From Kaistia granuli DSM 23481 (GTDB lineage: Bacteria; Pseudomonadota; Alphaproteobacteria; Rhizobiales; Kaistiaceae), in NCBI RefSeq assembly GCF_000380505.1, contig NZ_AQYH01000002.1, positions 124,001 to 188,000 on the forward strand: DNA of 64,000 nt, in the 5' to 3' direction. A model generated the notes under the pieces. That model did not search any database and was not told the DNA's origin. It was given only the letters and a program-made list of their open reading frames with translations. This document shows positions 1 to 8,593 of the stretch, in pieces (the first letter of the stretch is position 1; every line of letters starts with the position of its first letter). The translations under genes and the position numbers were made by a program.

Positions 1-759
1 ATCGCCCTCTCCTATGACGAGGAAGTCGGCTGCACCGGCGTGCGCGAGATGATCGCCATCCTCAGGGAACGCGGCGAGGCGCCGGCGGCCTGCCTCGTCG
101 GCGAACCGACCAGCATGCAAGTCGTCGTCGGCCACAAGGGCGGGCGCGGCTATCGTTGCCACATCACCGGGCAGGAAGCGCATTCGAGTCTGGCCCCACG
201 CGCGGTCAACGCCATCGAGTACGCGGCCGAGCTGATCGTCTTCCTGCGCGATCTCGGGGGCGAACTCGCCATCGGCCCGCGCGACGAGGAATATGACGTC
301 GTCCACACGACGATCTCGACCGGACTGATCTCCGGCGGCACGGCCGTCAACATCGTGCCGAATGCCTGCTCGTTCACTTTCGAGTACCGCAATCTGATCG
401 AGGTCGATCCGGATACGATCATCGCCCGCATCCAGGACTTCGCCGAGACGAAGCTGCTGCCGGAAATGCGCAGCCGGGCGCCACTGGCGGATATCGCCTT
501 CGAGCCGATCTACGACTATCCGGCGCTGGCGATCGACCCGTCACACCCGCTCGTGACGCGGCTGAAGAACGTCGTCGGCCATAACAGCCACGGCAAGGTC
601 GCCTATGGCACCGAGGGCGGCCTGTTCCAGCGCGATCTCGGCGTGCCGACGGTCGTCTGCGGCCCCGGCTCGATCGACATGGCGCACAAGCCGGACGAAT
701 ACGTCGCGATCGAGCAGCTCGACCGCTGCGACGCGGCGCTCCGCAAGCTGCTGCTGTAA
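1..759 (+). CDS. argE: Acetylornithine deacetylase-like M20 peptidase, C-terminal part (5' end outside window)
   Basis: The reading frame is open from base 1 and its first residues are IALSYDEEVGCTGV, the metal-site segment (acidic EE pair) typical of ArgE-type M20 metallohydrolases. A dimerisation domain follows (GHKGGRGYRCHITGQEAHSS) and then the C-terminal catalytic part (YGTEGGLFQ...CGPGSIDMAHKPDEYV). Enzymes of this family remove the acetyl group from N-acetylornithine in the cytoplasm, using two Zn or Co ions. About the last 250 residues are present, against about 380 for a full protein. It faces a minus-strand sugar importer, so it belongs to an operon lying left of the window. Several M20 subfamilies share these motifs, so the substrate is inferred. 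Confidence 0.85.
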   Translation: MALSYDEEVGCTGVREMIAILRERGEAPAACLVGEPTSMQVVVGHKGGRGYRCHITGQEAHSSLAPRAVNAIEYAAELIVFLRDLGGELAIGPRDEEYDVVHTTISTGLISGGTAVNIVPNACSFTFEYRNLIEVDPDTIIARIQDFAETKLLPEMRSRAPLADIAFEPIYDYPALAIDPSHPLVTRLKNVVGHNSHGKVAYGTEGGLFQRDLGVPTVVCGPGSIDMAHKPDEYVAIEQLDRCDAALRKLLL

Positions 760-769
760 ACGAAAAGTC

Positions 770-790
770 GGCGCGCCCTAGCGGCGCGCC
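770..790. terminator. Bidirectional hairpin between convergent genes
   Basis: The 8-nt arms GGCGCGCC/GGCGCGCC flank a 5-nt loop that contains the stop codon of the minus-strand permease. Read on the minus strand, the stem is followed by GACTTTTC, a short U-rich stretch. It probably ends the importer transcript and limits readthrough from the deacetylase. Confidence 0.5.
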
Positions 791-1752
791 GCTTCCCGGC
801 CCGAAAGCAGTAGCAGAGCGAGGATCAGCGTCCCGAACAGGATGCTGCGCCAGCCCGGCGAGGCGTTGACGACGGTGATCAGCGCCGTGATCGTCACCAG
901 CAGGATGGCGCCCGGGATCGAGCCGGCATAGGTGCCGAGCCCGCCGAGTATCGAGGTGCCGCCCAGCACCACGGCGGCGATCGAGGCGAGCAGGTAGGGA
1001 TCGCCAATGCCGACATAGCCCTGGCCGTTCATGCCGAGCACGAGAATCCCGGCGAGCCCCGCCATGAAGCCGCTGATGCCGTAGACCGCCATTGTCGTCG
1101 TCGCGATCGGCACGCCGGAGAGCTTGGCTGCGAGCGGTCCGGCGCCCATGGCGAACAGCCGCGCGCCGAACGGCGTCGCGTGCATCACCACCAGCACGAC
1201 CACCGAGACGACGACCCAGACGAGAATGCCGGCCGGAACCCCGAACGGCCTCGCATTGCCGACCCAGCTGACCAGCGGATTGGCGGCGGTCACGGCGCTG
1301 CCGCCAGCGATGATGATCAGCAGCCCCTGCAGGAAGGTCGCCATGGCGAGCGTCATGATCATCGGGTGGACGCGGAGCAGCGCCACGCCGAGCCCGTTGA
1401 CGAGGCCGATCGCCGTCGTCATGGCGAGCACGGCGAGGATCGGGGTCAGCCCGGTCGGATCGGCGTCGATCGCGAACAGCGGCAGGCCGACGGCGGCGAC
1501 GGTCACGATCGCCGCGACCGACAGGTCGATGCCGCCGGCGATGACGACGAAGGTCTGCCCCGCCGCGACGAGGCCGATGACGGCGGCGAGTTCGACCAGG
1601 TAGCGCAGGTGGCCGTAGGAGCCGAAGCCGCGCGAGACGAAGCTCGCCACGATCCAGACCAGCGCCACGATGGCAAAGGTCAGGAACGGCCGGCTGGTGA
1701 CGATGGCCCGGATGCGGGACCTGGACAGGATTCCGGCGTCGCTGATGCTCAT
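778..1752 (-). CDS. Sugar ABC transporter permease (RbsC family, CUT2), second permease
   Basis: This 324-residue hydrophobic protein is a BPD_transp_2 inner-membrane permease. It carries the family hallmark GGIDLSVAAIVTVAAV in its first third and a conserved LGGTSILGGLGTYAGSIPGA near the C-terminus. The start chosen (MSISDAGIL) overlaps the stop of the upstream permease by 4 nt (ATGA), so the two are translationally coupled; the longer open frame upstream is an overprint of that other permease. It is the last gene of the operon binding protein, ATPase, permease, permease, and should pair with the other permease as a heterodimer for import of a monosaccharide or related polyol. The substrate cannot be told from sequence. 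Confidence 0.9.
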   Translation of the reverse strand: MSISDAGILSRSRIRAIVTSRPFLTFAIVALVWIVASFVSRGFGSYGHLRYLVELAAVIGLVAAGQTFVVIAGGIDLSVAAIVTVAAVGLPLFAIDADPTGLTPILAVLAMTTAIGLVNGLGVALLRVHPMIMTLAMATFLQGLLIIIAGGSAVTAANPLVSWVGNARPFGVPAGILVWVVVSVVVLVVMHATPFGARLFAMGAGPLAAKLSGVPIATTTMAVYGISGFMAGLAGILVLGMNGQGYVGIGDPYLLASIAAVVLGGTSILGGLGTYAGSIPGAILLVTITALITVVNASPGWRSILFGTLILALLLLSGREAARR

Positions 1753-2720
1753 CGGGCCCTCATGCGGAATTGGGGAATGGCGACGGCGCCGATGATGATC
1801 AGGCCCTGCGCCACATATTGCGCGACGGGCGTGAAGCCGAGAAAGAACATGACGGAGATCATCAGGCTCAGCAGAAGGCTGCCGGCGAGCGCACCGCGCA
1901 TGGTGCCCTGGCCGCCGAGGAAGCCGATGCCGCCGAGAACGGCCGCGGCGATCGAATTCAGCGTGAACGAGGTGCCGATGATCGGATCGCCGGAGCCGGT
2001 CTGCGCCGCGACGAACAGGCCGGCGCCTGTACAGAGCAGGCCGCTGATCGCATAGGCCGCGATGCGGGCGGCGTCGACAGGAACGCCGGAACGATAGGCG
2101 CCGACGGGATTTTCGCCGGCGGCATAGAGGCTGAGGCCGAGCGGTGTCGCCAGATAGAGCTTCCAGAGAAGGACGATGACGACCAGCACGGCGAAGGCGG
2201 CCGGCGTATTGCCGGCGAGCAGGTTGGAGAGCCAGTCCGGCATCGCGCCGCCGGGACGGGGCAGCACCAGCAGCGCAGCGCCCGCAATGATGAACGAGCC
2301 GGCCAGCGTCACGACGATCGCCGGCAGACGCAATTTGACGACGATCAAGCCGGTGGCGGCGCCAATGCCGAGACCGACGATGCCGACCACCGCCGCGCCG
2401 CCGGCAACGCCGAGCGGCCCAGTCATGGTGGTGGCGGCTATGACGGCGCCGAGGCTGACCAGAGCGCCGATGGCAAGGCTGATGCCGCCCGTCAGCATCA
2501 GGATGGCCTGCGCCATAGCGACGAGCGCGAGCGGGAACCAGCTCTGGGTGAACTTGGCGAAGCCCGTCCCCGTGAACAGGCCGTGGAACAGGAAGCCATA
2601 GGCAACCATGAAGGCCAGCACAACGAGGAACAGGCTGCGGACGCCGATATTCCGCTTGGCCTGGATTGCCCAATATAGCGCGTTGCCGCGCCCGGGCGCG
2701 GACAGGGATGCGTTGCTCAT
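1749..2720 (-). CDS. Sugar ABC transporter permease (RbsC family, CUT2), first permease
   Basis: The product is a 323-residue multi-pass membrane protein of the BPD_transp_2 family. It has the usual GGISLAIGALVSLGAVIAA segment and a C-terminal AAAVLGGIGFLGGQGTMRGA loop. The start MSNASLSAPG is preferred because it overlaps the ATPase stop by 4 nt (2717-2720). Having two different permease genes, rather than one homodimer-forming RbsC, is common in rhizobial CUT2 systems. It works with the ATPase at 2717-4225 and the binding protein at 4236-5291. Confidence 0.9.
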   Translation of the reverse strand: MSNASLSAPGRGNALYWAIQAKRNIGVRSLFLVVLAFMVAYGFLFHGLFTGTGFAKFTQSWFPLALVAMAQAILMLTGGISLAIGALVSLGAVIAATTMTGPLGVAGGAAVVGIVGLGIGAATGLIVVKLRLPAIVVTLAGSFIIAGAALLVLPRPGGAMPDWLSNLLAGNTPAAFAVLVVIVLLWKLYLATPLGLSLYAAGENPVGAYRSGVPVDAARIAAYAISGLLCTGAGLFVAAQTGSGDPIIGTSFTLNSIAAAVLGGIGFLGGQGTMRGALAGSLLLSLMISVMFFLGFTPVAQYVAQGLIIIGAVAIPQFRMRAR

Positions 2721-4225
2721 GCCGCTTGCCTTTCCCGTTCGGCGCCCATGGCCGCGGCGACGATCGCCTCCTCGCTCAAGCCGCCGCGATCCAGCATGGT
2801 CACGATGCGGCCCTCGCGCACGACAGCGACGCGGTCGCACAGATGCACCAGTTCCGGCGTATCAGAACTGAGCAGGACGACCGCCTTGCCGGCTGCCGCG
2901 AAGCCGCGCAGCATCTGATAGATCTCCCGCTTGGTTTCGACGTCGACGCCGCGTGTTGGATCGTTGAGAAGCAGGACGGTGGGGTCATGCGGCATCCATT
3001 TGGCCAGCGCGACCTTCTGCTGGTTGCCGCCGGAAAGCGCCTGCGCGGCGCGGCCGAGATCGCCCTTGATGGAGAACTGGAGCGCCAGCCCCATCGCCGT
3101 CTCGCGCTCGGCCGCGCGGTTGCGCAGCTTCAGCGCCGGCATCCGGGCAAAGGCCGGCAGCATCAGATTGGTGAGGATCGGATGGATCAGGTGCAGGCCC
3201 TCGCGCTTGCGGTCGGCCGGCACATAGGCGAGCCCACGCGCATTGGCCTGCGGAACATTGCCGGGCAGGCCTGCTTGGCCGCCGATCGTCGCCGAGACGA
3301 CCTTGGCGGGAATGGCGCCGTAGAGACCGAGCAGCAGATCTTCCTGCCCCTGCCCGACCAGCCCGCCAATGCCGACGACCTCGCCCGCCTTAATCTCGAG
3401 ATCGACATCCTGCATGGCGCCGGCCGACAGCTTCGCGACGGCGATCGCCGTCCGGTCAGTCCGAGTGCTGTCCCAGCGGGGAAAGAGATCGCCCGGATCG
3501 CGGCCGACCATCAGGCGGACGAGCCCGGCCGCGTTGACGCCCTCCAGCGGGCGGTCGGCCGTGCAGGTGCCGTCCTTCAGGACGGTGACGTGCTGGCAGA
3601 GCTGCATCACCTCGTCGAGGCGATGCGAGATGTAGAGAATGGCGATGCCCTCGGCGCGCAGCTTTTCCAGCAGCGTCGTCAGGATTCGCGTCTCGGTGGC
3701 GGACAGCGACGAGGTAGGCTCGTCGAGGATGAGCACGCGGGGCTTGCGATAGAGCGCCTTGGCGATCTCGACCATCTGGCGGCGGCCGAGCGACAATTCA
3801 CCGACCGGCGTCGCCAGCGGCTCGTGCAGCCCCACGAGATCGCAGGCCGCCTTGGCGCGGGCCGCCAGCGCAGCATAGTCGACCAGGCCGAACCGGCGCG
3901 GATAGTCGCCGAGCCCGACATTCTCGGCGATCGACAGCGAGCCGGTCAGGCTCAGCTCCTGCTGCACGACGGCGATGCCGGCGCGGCGCGCCTCCGGCGG
4001 GCTGTGGCGGGAAACCGCCTGCCCGTCGATCTCGATGGTTCCGCTGTCCGGACGCAGCGCGCCGGACAGCAGATTGATCAGCGTGGACTTGCCCGCGCCG
4101 TTCTCGCCGAGCAACGCATGGACGCGTCCCGGCATGAGGGCGATGGAAACGTCCCGCAGGACGGGATTGCCGAAGAAGCCCTTCGACACCCCGCGCGCGG
4201 CGAGGATGGGTGCGGGCGAAGCCAC
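2717..4225 (-). CDS. Sugar ABC transporter ATP-binding protein (RbsA/MglA-type, two ABC domains)
   Basis: The protein has 502 residues with two fused nucleotide-binding domains, as usual for CUT2 importers. The N-terminal Walker A GENGAGKST lies at residues 40-48, the first signature is LSLGRRQMVEIAKAL, and the second domain carries LSGGNQQKVALAKWM. It energises sugar uptake from the cytoplasmic face. I chose the GTG at 4225, which falls 10 nt after the stop of the binding-protein gene and gives VASPAPILAARGVSKGF, the normal family N-terminus. The open frame continues upstream to 4435 but there overlaps the binding-protein gene. The second-domain Walker A is degenerate (GGLVGQGQEDLL), which is normal for RbsA-like proteins. 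Confidence 0.92.
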   Translation of the reverse strand: MASPAPILAARGVSKGFFGNPVLRDVSIALMPGRVHALLGENGAGKSTLINLLSGALRPDSGTIEIDGQAVSRHSPPEARRAGIAVVQQELSLTGSLSIAENVGLGDYPRRFGLVDYAALAARAKAACDLVGLHEPLATPVGELSLGRRQMVEIAKALYRKPRVLILDEPTSSLSATETRILTTLLEKLRAEGIAILYISHRLDEVMQLCQHVTVLKDGTCTADRPLEGVNAAGLVRLMVGRDPGDLFPRWDSTRTDRTAIAVAKLSAGAMQDVDLEIKAGEVVGIGGLVGQGQEDLLLGLYGAIPAKVVSATIGGQAGLPGNVPQANARGLAYVPADRKREGLHLIHPILTNLMLPAFARMPALKLRNRAAERETAMGLALQFSIKGDLGRAAQALSGGNQQKVALAKWMPHDPTVLLLNDPTRGVDVETKREIYQMLRGFAAAGKAVVLLSSDTPELVHLCDRVAVVREGRIVTMLDRGGLSEEAIVAAAMGAERERQAA

Positions 4226-4235
4226 GGAGCCGGCC

Positions 4236-5291
4236 TTACTTCTGGGCCAGAAGCTTGGCGAACAGCTCGCGGTCATACGGCGAGTAGATATAGCCGTCGG
4301 CCGGGAAGTCCTTGGCGCGGGCCAGGTACTCGTCGATGTTGGAATTGTCGATGACCGGCAGCGGGATCTTGACGAAGGCCGGCACGTCCTTGCCCTCCAG
4401 CGCCTGCACGGCGGTGTAGGCGGCAAAGGCGCCAAGCCAGTTCGGCTGCATCGTCGCCCAGCTCTTCAGGCCCTTTTCCTTCCAGAGTTCCAGGAACTGG
4501 CGGGCGTTCTCGCCGGTGATCGGAACCTGCTCGCGGCCCTGCTTGTCGAGCGCCAGCACGGCGCCGGCCGACAGCGCGCCGCCGAAGGAGAGGATGCCGT
4601 CGATCTCGGGATTGGCGAACAAGAGGCTGGTGACGGCCTCCTGGGCCGGAGCGACGTTGTAGGCGGTATTGGTCTCGGCCAGGATCTGGATGTCCGGATT
4701 GGCCTTCAGCAGCGCATCGCCGCCGGCGCGGCGGTCGTCGCTCACCGAGACGCCGGCCGGGCCGTTCAGGATGATGATCTTGCCCTTGCCGCCAAGCGCA
4801 TCGATCATGAACTTGGTGGCCTGCTCGCCCCACTGGTTGGAGTCGGTGTTGACCTTGGCGGTCACGTCGTTGGTGTCGACGAGGCTGTCGAAATTGATGA
4901 TCGCGATGCCCTTGGCGCAGGCATCGGCCAGCACGCGGGCCGGGGCCGTCGACGAGCCGGCGATCAGGATGATGGCGTCGACATCGGCGTCGATCATCGA
5001 CTGGATCTGCTGGATCTGGACGTTGGCATCGCCCTGCGCGTCGGTGACGACGAGCTTGTCGACGAGGCCTTCCTTCTTCAGCTGCTCGACTTCGGCTTCG
5101 ATCGTGCCCTGGGTCTGCTTCATCCAGGTCGGCACCGAGTAGATGTTGGCCCAGCCCAGCGTATAGGGCGCCTTGCGATCACCCTTGATGCAATTGGCGG
5201 CGGCATCGGCCTGAGAAACGCCCGCCACGCTCATGAGGAGGCCGAGTCCCAGCATGCTTGCGGATGCAAAGAGAGAAGATTTTTTCATCAC
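4236..5291 (-). CDS. Periplasmic sugar-binding protein (RbsB-type, Peripla_BP_4)
   Basis: This 351-residue protein starts with a signal peptide (MMKKSSLFASASMLGLGLLM, cleavage near SQADAAA). It then shows the type-I periplasmic-binding fold of ribose-type CUT2 receptors, with alternating beta/alpha motifs such as DVDAIILIAGSS and ILNGPAGVSVSDDRRAGG. It captures the ligand in the periplasm and delivers it to the two permeases encoded downstream. It is the first gene of the operon and is transcribed divergently from the IclR regulator, with an inverted repeat in the gap. The second Met (5288) is an equally possible start. The ligand is unknown. Confidence 0.9.
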   Translation of the reverse strand: MMKKSSLFASASMLGLGLLMSVAGVSQADAAANCIKGDRKAPYTLGWANIYSVPTWMKQTQGTIEAEVEQLKKEGLVDKLVVTDAQGDANVQIQQIQSMIDADVDAIILIAGSSTAPARVLADACAKGIAIINFDSLVDTNDVTAKVNTDSNQWGEQATKFMIDALGGKGKIIILNGPAGVSVSDDRRAGGDALLKANPDIQILAETNTAYNVAPAQEAVTSLLFANPEIDGILSFGGALSAGAVLALDKQGREQVPITGENARQFLELWKEKGLKSWATMQPNWLGAFAAYTAVQALEGKDVPAFVKIPLPVIDNSNIDEYLARAKDFPADGYIYSPYDRELFAKLLAQK

Positions 5292-5408
5292 GTTCCCCTG
5301 GAAGGTTATGCCGCGATGCGCCGAAAACAGGACATGTCAGTACAGCGCCGTAACGACGACGCGGCTCCCCTGCCAAGTGCCCCAGATTCTCCGCCCGGGC
5401 CCCACTTA

Positions 5409-5446
5409 TGTCCGATATACTGTACACCTTGCTTATATATCGGACA
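5409..5446. promoter_or_regulatory. Inverted-repeat operator between the sugar importer and the iclR-like gene
   Basis: Perfect 11-nt arms TGTCCGATATA and TATATCGGACA are separated by 16 nt in the 216-nt gap between divergent genes. The AT-rich core contrasts with the GC-rich surroundings and probably overlaps the promoters on both strands. IclR-family dimers or tetramers bind repeats of this kind, so the neighbouring regulator is the natural candidate. Binding is inferred from position only. Confidence 0.6.
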
Positions 5447-5507
5447 CAGACGAAACTAGACCCAGTCCTTAGATCTTTCAAGCGTCTTGAAACGCGACCA
5501 CCAAAGC

Positions 5508-6326
5508 ATGAACAAGCAGGCTGACATGACGGAAACGGCGTATCCCAACGAAGCACGGCAGGAAGCCGCGACATCCGCCGGGGGCGAGCGCAAACGCGGC
5601 ATCGACCGGGTCATCATCCTGCTCGAGGCCCTGTTGCGGCAGCGCGCGCCGATGCGGGTCGGCGACATCGCCCGCCTGATCGGCGCGCCGCGCTCGACCA
5701 CCTACGAGATCGTCAACCGCCTGCTCGAAGCGGACATGCTGGAGACGGTCGGCGCCGATGGCCATGTCTATTTCGGCCGCGCCATGCATCTGTTCGGCTG
5801 GGCCTACAGCCATCACAACGCCCACTACCCGCGCATCGTCGAGACGCTCGACCGGCTCGCCGCCGATTCCGGCGAGACAGCCCAGCTTTGCGGCCTGCGC
5901 GGCAACAAATATGTCGTGCTCGACTGCCGCGATTCGACCGGACCGTTCCGCATCTCCAGTCAGGTAGGCGTCGAGGTTCCGATCCCGTGGACCGCGTCGG
6001 GCCGGCTGCTGCTCACCCATATGAGCGACGAGGCGGTGCGCGCCTTCGTGCCAGCCGAAGATTACCGCCTGCCGGATGGCCGCGTCATTCCGCAGGAGGA
6101 ATTCCTGGCCGACATCGCGCTGGCCCGCCGGCAGGGCTACAGCGAGAGCGCCGCTCTGGCCGACCGTTTCACCTGGTGCCTGGCGGCGCCGATCCGCGAC
6201 GGCCGCGGCAGCGTCACGCTGACGCTCTGCTTCGTCCTCCCCGTCGACACGCCCGAGCCGCGTCGGATCGAGCTGCTGGCGATGCTGCGCGAACGGACGG
6301 CGAGCCTGGACCTGATGGGCGAGTAA
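5508..6326 (+). CDS. IclR family transcriptional regulator
   Basis: The protein has about 272 residues. Its N-terminal winged helix-turn-helix (RGIDRVIILLEALLRQRAPM...IGAPRSTTYEIVNRLLEADM) is followed by the IclR effector-binding domain (AHYPRIVETLDRLAADSGET... to the LPVDTPEPRRIELLAML end). It probably controls the divergent sugar importer through the inverted repeat at 5409-5446. The start is uncertain: ATG at 5508 was chosen, ATG at 5526 has GCAGG upstream and is also good, and a TTG at 5487 would extend it slightly. The effector is likely the transported sugar or a metabolite of it. Confidence 0.88.
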   Translation: MNKQADMTETAYPNEARQEAATSAGGERKRGIDRVIILLEALLRQRAPMRVGDIARLIGAPRSTTYEIVNRLLEADMLETVGADGHVYFGRAMHLFGWAYSHHNAHYPRIVETLDRLAADSGETAQLCGLRGNKYVVLDCRDSTGPFRISSQVGVEVPIPWTASGRLLLTHMSDEAVRAFVPAEDYRLPDGRVIPQEEFLADIALARRQGYSESAALADRFTWCLAAPIRDGRGSVTLTLCFVLPVDTPEPRRIELLAMLRERTASLDLMGE

Positions 6327-6399
6327 GGCGGCTAAGTTCCGCCCGACGGCCCCTGCTGTCACCGCCGACCGCCGCCATCGTTCCGCCGTTGCGATCGGA

Positions 6400-6448
6400 T
6401 CGCGGTGCTGTAAAACGATTTTTGAAAAATCGTTTTACAGCACCGCGA
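6400..6448. repeat. 49-bp perfect palindrome between the iclR-like and lacI-like genes
   Basis: Two 24-nt arms (6400-6423 and 6425-6448) are exact reverse complements around a single central G. Each arm joins a GC-rich outer part (CGCGGTGCTG) to an AT-rich inner part (TAAAACGATTTTT). The element sits just before the lacI-like start and ends 14 nt upstream of its GTG. It could act as a two-way terminator, an operator for the LacI protein, or a member of a mobile palindromic repeat family. No second copy was noticed in this window. Confidence 0.85.
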
Positions 6449-6462
6449 CCGGAAAGCACTGC

Positions 6463-7500
6463 GTGACGGAAAAGCCGATCTCCATTCGCGACGTCGCGGA
6501 GCGCGCCGGTGTCTCGCCCGGCACCGTCTCGAACGTCCTCAACGGCAGCCGGCCGGTGAACGCCGCGCTGGCGCAGCGCGTGCGCGAGGCGGCCGAGGCG
6601 CTTGGCTACCAGGCCGACCGGGCCGCCGCCCTGCTCCGGACTGGCAAGGCGCGGATCATCGCCGTCCTGGTTCCCGATCTCGACAATCCATTCTTCACGT
6701 CGATCGTCTCGGCGCTGGAAAGCGGCCTGCGCGACCAGGGCTACGAGCTGATCGTCGCGAGCTCGCGCGGCGAGGACGACACCGAGCACTCGCGGCTCGC
6801 CGCCATGCTCGCCTGGCGACCGGCCGGACTGGTCGTCATTCCCGGCTCCGACGAATTTCCGGCGCGCGCGCTCATCGACAGGGCCAGGGTTCCCTATGTC
6901 GTGGCCGACCGCATCACCCTCGATCCCGCCGCCAACACCATCTCCGTCGACAATGAGAGCGCCGGCGCCATCGGCATGCGCCATCTCGTCGACAAGGGCC
7001 ATCGCGACATCCTGATCGCCGCCTCCGTCCTGAAGCTCGCCAACATACGCGAGCGCTGCGCCGGCGCGGTTTCCGTCCTGGAGAGCCTGGGATTGCCGCC
7101 GCCGGCGATCGTCGAGACCGGCGGCGACTTCACGCTGGCATCGGACCGGCTCGCCGCCTGGCTCGACAGCAACCGGCAGCCGACCGCGATCCTGGCGCTG
7201 ACCAATTTCACCACGCTCGGCGTGCTGTCGGCGCTCGCCGAGCGCGCGATCGCCATTCCGCGCGCGATCTCGCTGATCGGTTTCGACGACTATGCCTGGA
7301 TGCGGGCGCGCACCACGCCGCTGACCGCCATCCAGCAGCCGGTCCAGGCGATGGGCGAGGCGATCTGGGCACGGCTCAAGGCGCGGATCGAGGGGGACGC
7401 GTCGCCACCCGCCCACATCCAGTTCCAATGCGACTTGAAGGTGCGGGCATCGACGGCCACGCCTTCCCATCCGGACGGAACGTCGACAGGAGCCGGTTGA
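6463..7500 (+). CDS. LacI family transcriptional regulator
   Basis: The protein has 345 residues. The N-terminal LacI helix-turn-helix reads ISIRDVAERAGVSPGTVSNV with hinge region NGSRPVNAALAQRVREAAEALGYQ. A periplasmic-binding-like ligand domain follows (IIAVLVPDLDNPFFTSIVSAL...SLIGFDDYAWMRARTTPLT). Translation starts at GTG 6463, preceded by GGAAAGC at good spacing. It lies just upstream of the ketose 3-epimerase gene on the same strand and may regulate it or the sugar importer to the left. The 49-bp palindrome immediately before it is a possible autoregulatory site. Confidence 0.9.
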   Translation: MTEKPISIRDVAERAGVSPGTVSNVLNGSRPVNAALAQRVREAAEALGYQADRAAALLRTGKARIIAVLVPDLDNPFFTSIVSALESGLRDQGYELIVASSRGEDDTEHSRLAAMLAWRPAGLVVIPGSDEFPARALIDRARVPYVVADRITLDPAANTISVDNESAGAIGMRHLVDKGHRDILIAASVLKLANIRERCAGAVSVLESLGLPPPAIVETGGDFTLASDRLAAWLDSNRQPTAILALTNFTTLGVLSALAERAIAIPRAISLIGFDDYAWMRARTTPLTAIQQPVQAMGEAIWARLKARIEGDASPPAHIQFQCDLKVRASTATPSHPDGTSTGAG

Positions 7501-7529
7501 GGCTCATTTCACAACGAGGGAGGAAGGAC

Positions 7530-8423
7530 ATGAAGAACAAGCTGGGTGTGCACGCACAGGTCTGGGTCGGCGGCTGGAGCCATGCGGAGGCGGAGCGCGC
7601 CATCGCCAGCACCGCCTCGCTCGGCTACGACTATATCGAGGCGCCGGCGCTCGACCCGTCGCTGATCGACATCGACTTCACCCGCAAAGCGCTGGAAAAG
7701 CATGGTCTCGGCATCACGACGTCGCTCGGCCTCGACGACAGCTGCGACATCTCCTCGGGCGATCCCGACAAGAAGGCGCGCGGCCAGGCGCACCTGATGA
7801 AGGTGGTCTCCACCACCCGTGATCTCGGCGGCACCCACATCACCGGTATCCTCTATTCCGGCTTCCAGAAATACTTCACGCCCGCAACGCCGGAGGGCGT
7901 CGCCGGCGCCGTCGAGGTATTGCACCACGTCGCCGAGGAAGCGGCGAAGAGCAACATCACGCTCGGCCTCGAGGTGGTGAACCGCTACGAGACCAACGTG
8001 ATCAACACCGCCGCCCAGGGCGTCGAGCTCTGCAAGCGGGTCGGCATGCCGAACGTCAAGGTGCACCTCGACTGCTACCACATGAACATCGAGGAAGCCG
8101 ACGCCGAGCGCGCCATCATCGATACCGGCGACTATCTGGGTTATTTCCATACCGGTGAATCGCATCGCGGCTATCTCGGCACCGGCTCGATCGACTTCAC
8201 CCGCATCTTCCGCGGCCTGGTGAAGGCCAACTACCAGGGTCCGATCTGCTTCGAATCCTTCTCGTCCGCCGTCGCCGGCGAGCCGCTCTCCGGCATTCTC
8301 GGCATCTGGCGCAATCTCTGGACGGATTCGACCGATCTCTGCCGCCACGCCATGCAGTTCACGCAGGCACAGATGCAGGCGGCCGAGCAGGCCCAGTCGA
8401 TCCGCACCGGCGCGGACTGGTAG
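7530..8423 (+). CDS. D-tagatose/D-psicose 3-epimerase family sugar isomerase
   Basis: This 297-residue TIM-barrel enzyme is of the xylose-isomerase-like AP_endonuc_2 family. The expected metal and catalytic residues are present: Glu148 in [11 protein letters not shown], Asp181 in [11 protein letters not shown], His207/Glu210 in [17 protein letters not shown], and Glu242 in CFESFSS. These enzymes interconvert ketohexoses or ketopentoses at C3 using Mn or Mg. The start is supported by a strong GGGAGGAAGG ribosome site. The nearby sugar importer and LacI regulator suggest a role in using a rare ketose or related sugar. A stem-loop follows the gene. The substrate is not fixed by sequence. Confidence 0.85.
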   Translation: MKNKLGVHAQVWVGGWSHAEAERAIASTASLGYDYIEAPALDPSLIDIDFTRKALEKHGLGITTSLGLDDSCDISSGDPDKKARGQAHLMKVVSTTRDLGGTHITGILYSGFQKYFTPATPEGVAGAVEVLHHVAEEAAKSNITLGLEVVNRYETNVINTAAQGVELCKRVGMPNVKVHLDCYHMNIEEADAERAIIDTGDYLGYFHTGESHRGYLGTGSIDFTRIFRGLVKANYQGPICFESFSSAVAGEPLSGILGIWRNLWTDSTDLCRHAMQFTQAQMQAAEQAQSIRTGADW

Positions 8424-8435
8424 CATCTGGGTTCC

Positions 8436-8462
8436 GGCGCCGCCCCAAGAAAGGGCGGCGCC
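8436..8462 (+). terminator. Stem-loop after the epimerase gene
   Basis: The 10-nt arms GGCGCCGCCC/GGGCGGCGCC enclose a 7-nt A-rich loop, 13 nt after the epimerase stop. No U-tract follows, so it is either a weak intrinsic terminator or a 3'-end stabiliser. Confidence 0.5.
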
Positions 8463-8593
8463 TCCTCCCCTCGGCTTCCGCTGCGGTGCCGCCAATAGCG
8501 GCAGCTGCCCACCCGCTTGCGCAAATCCGTGTCTGGCCGCAGCATTTCGAAGCTGCGATGATCGTCCATCCGGAGCGAACAGGAGTGGACGAC

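Noticed and set aside
1180..2678. Long plus-strand open frames opposite the two sugar permease genes
   Set aside because: They are antisense shadows: composition is dominated by His, Asp, Gln and Arg, no family pattern, no ribosome site, and the minus-strand frames are clear permeases.
2666..4354. 562-codon plus-strand open frame
   Set aside because: It lies antisense to the double ABC ATPase, whose Walker and signature motifs are unmistakable; the plus-strand reading has no recognisable domain.
6388..6470. Short frames on both strands reading through the 49-bp palindrome
   Set aside because: The peptide reading arises from the palindrome itself and appears on both strands; no ribosome site.
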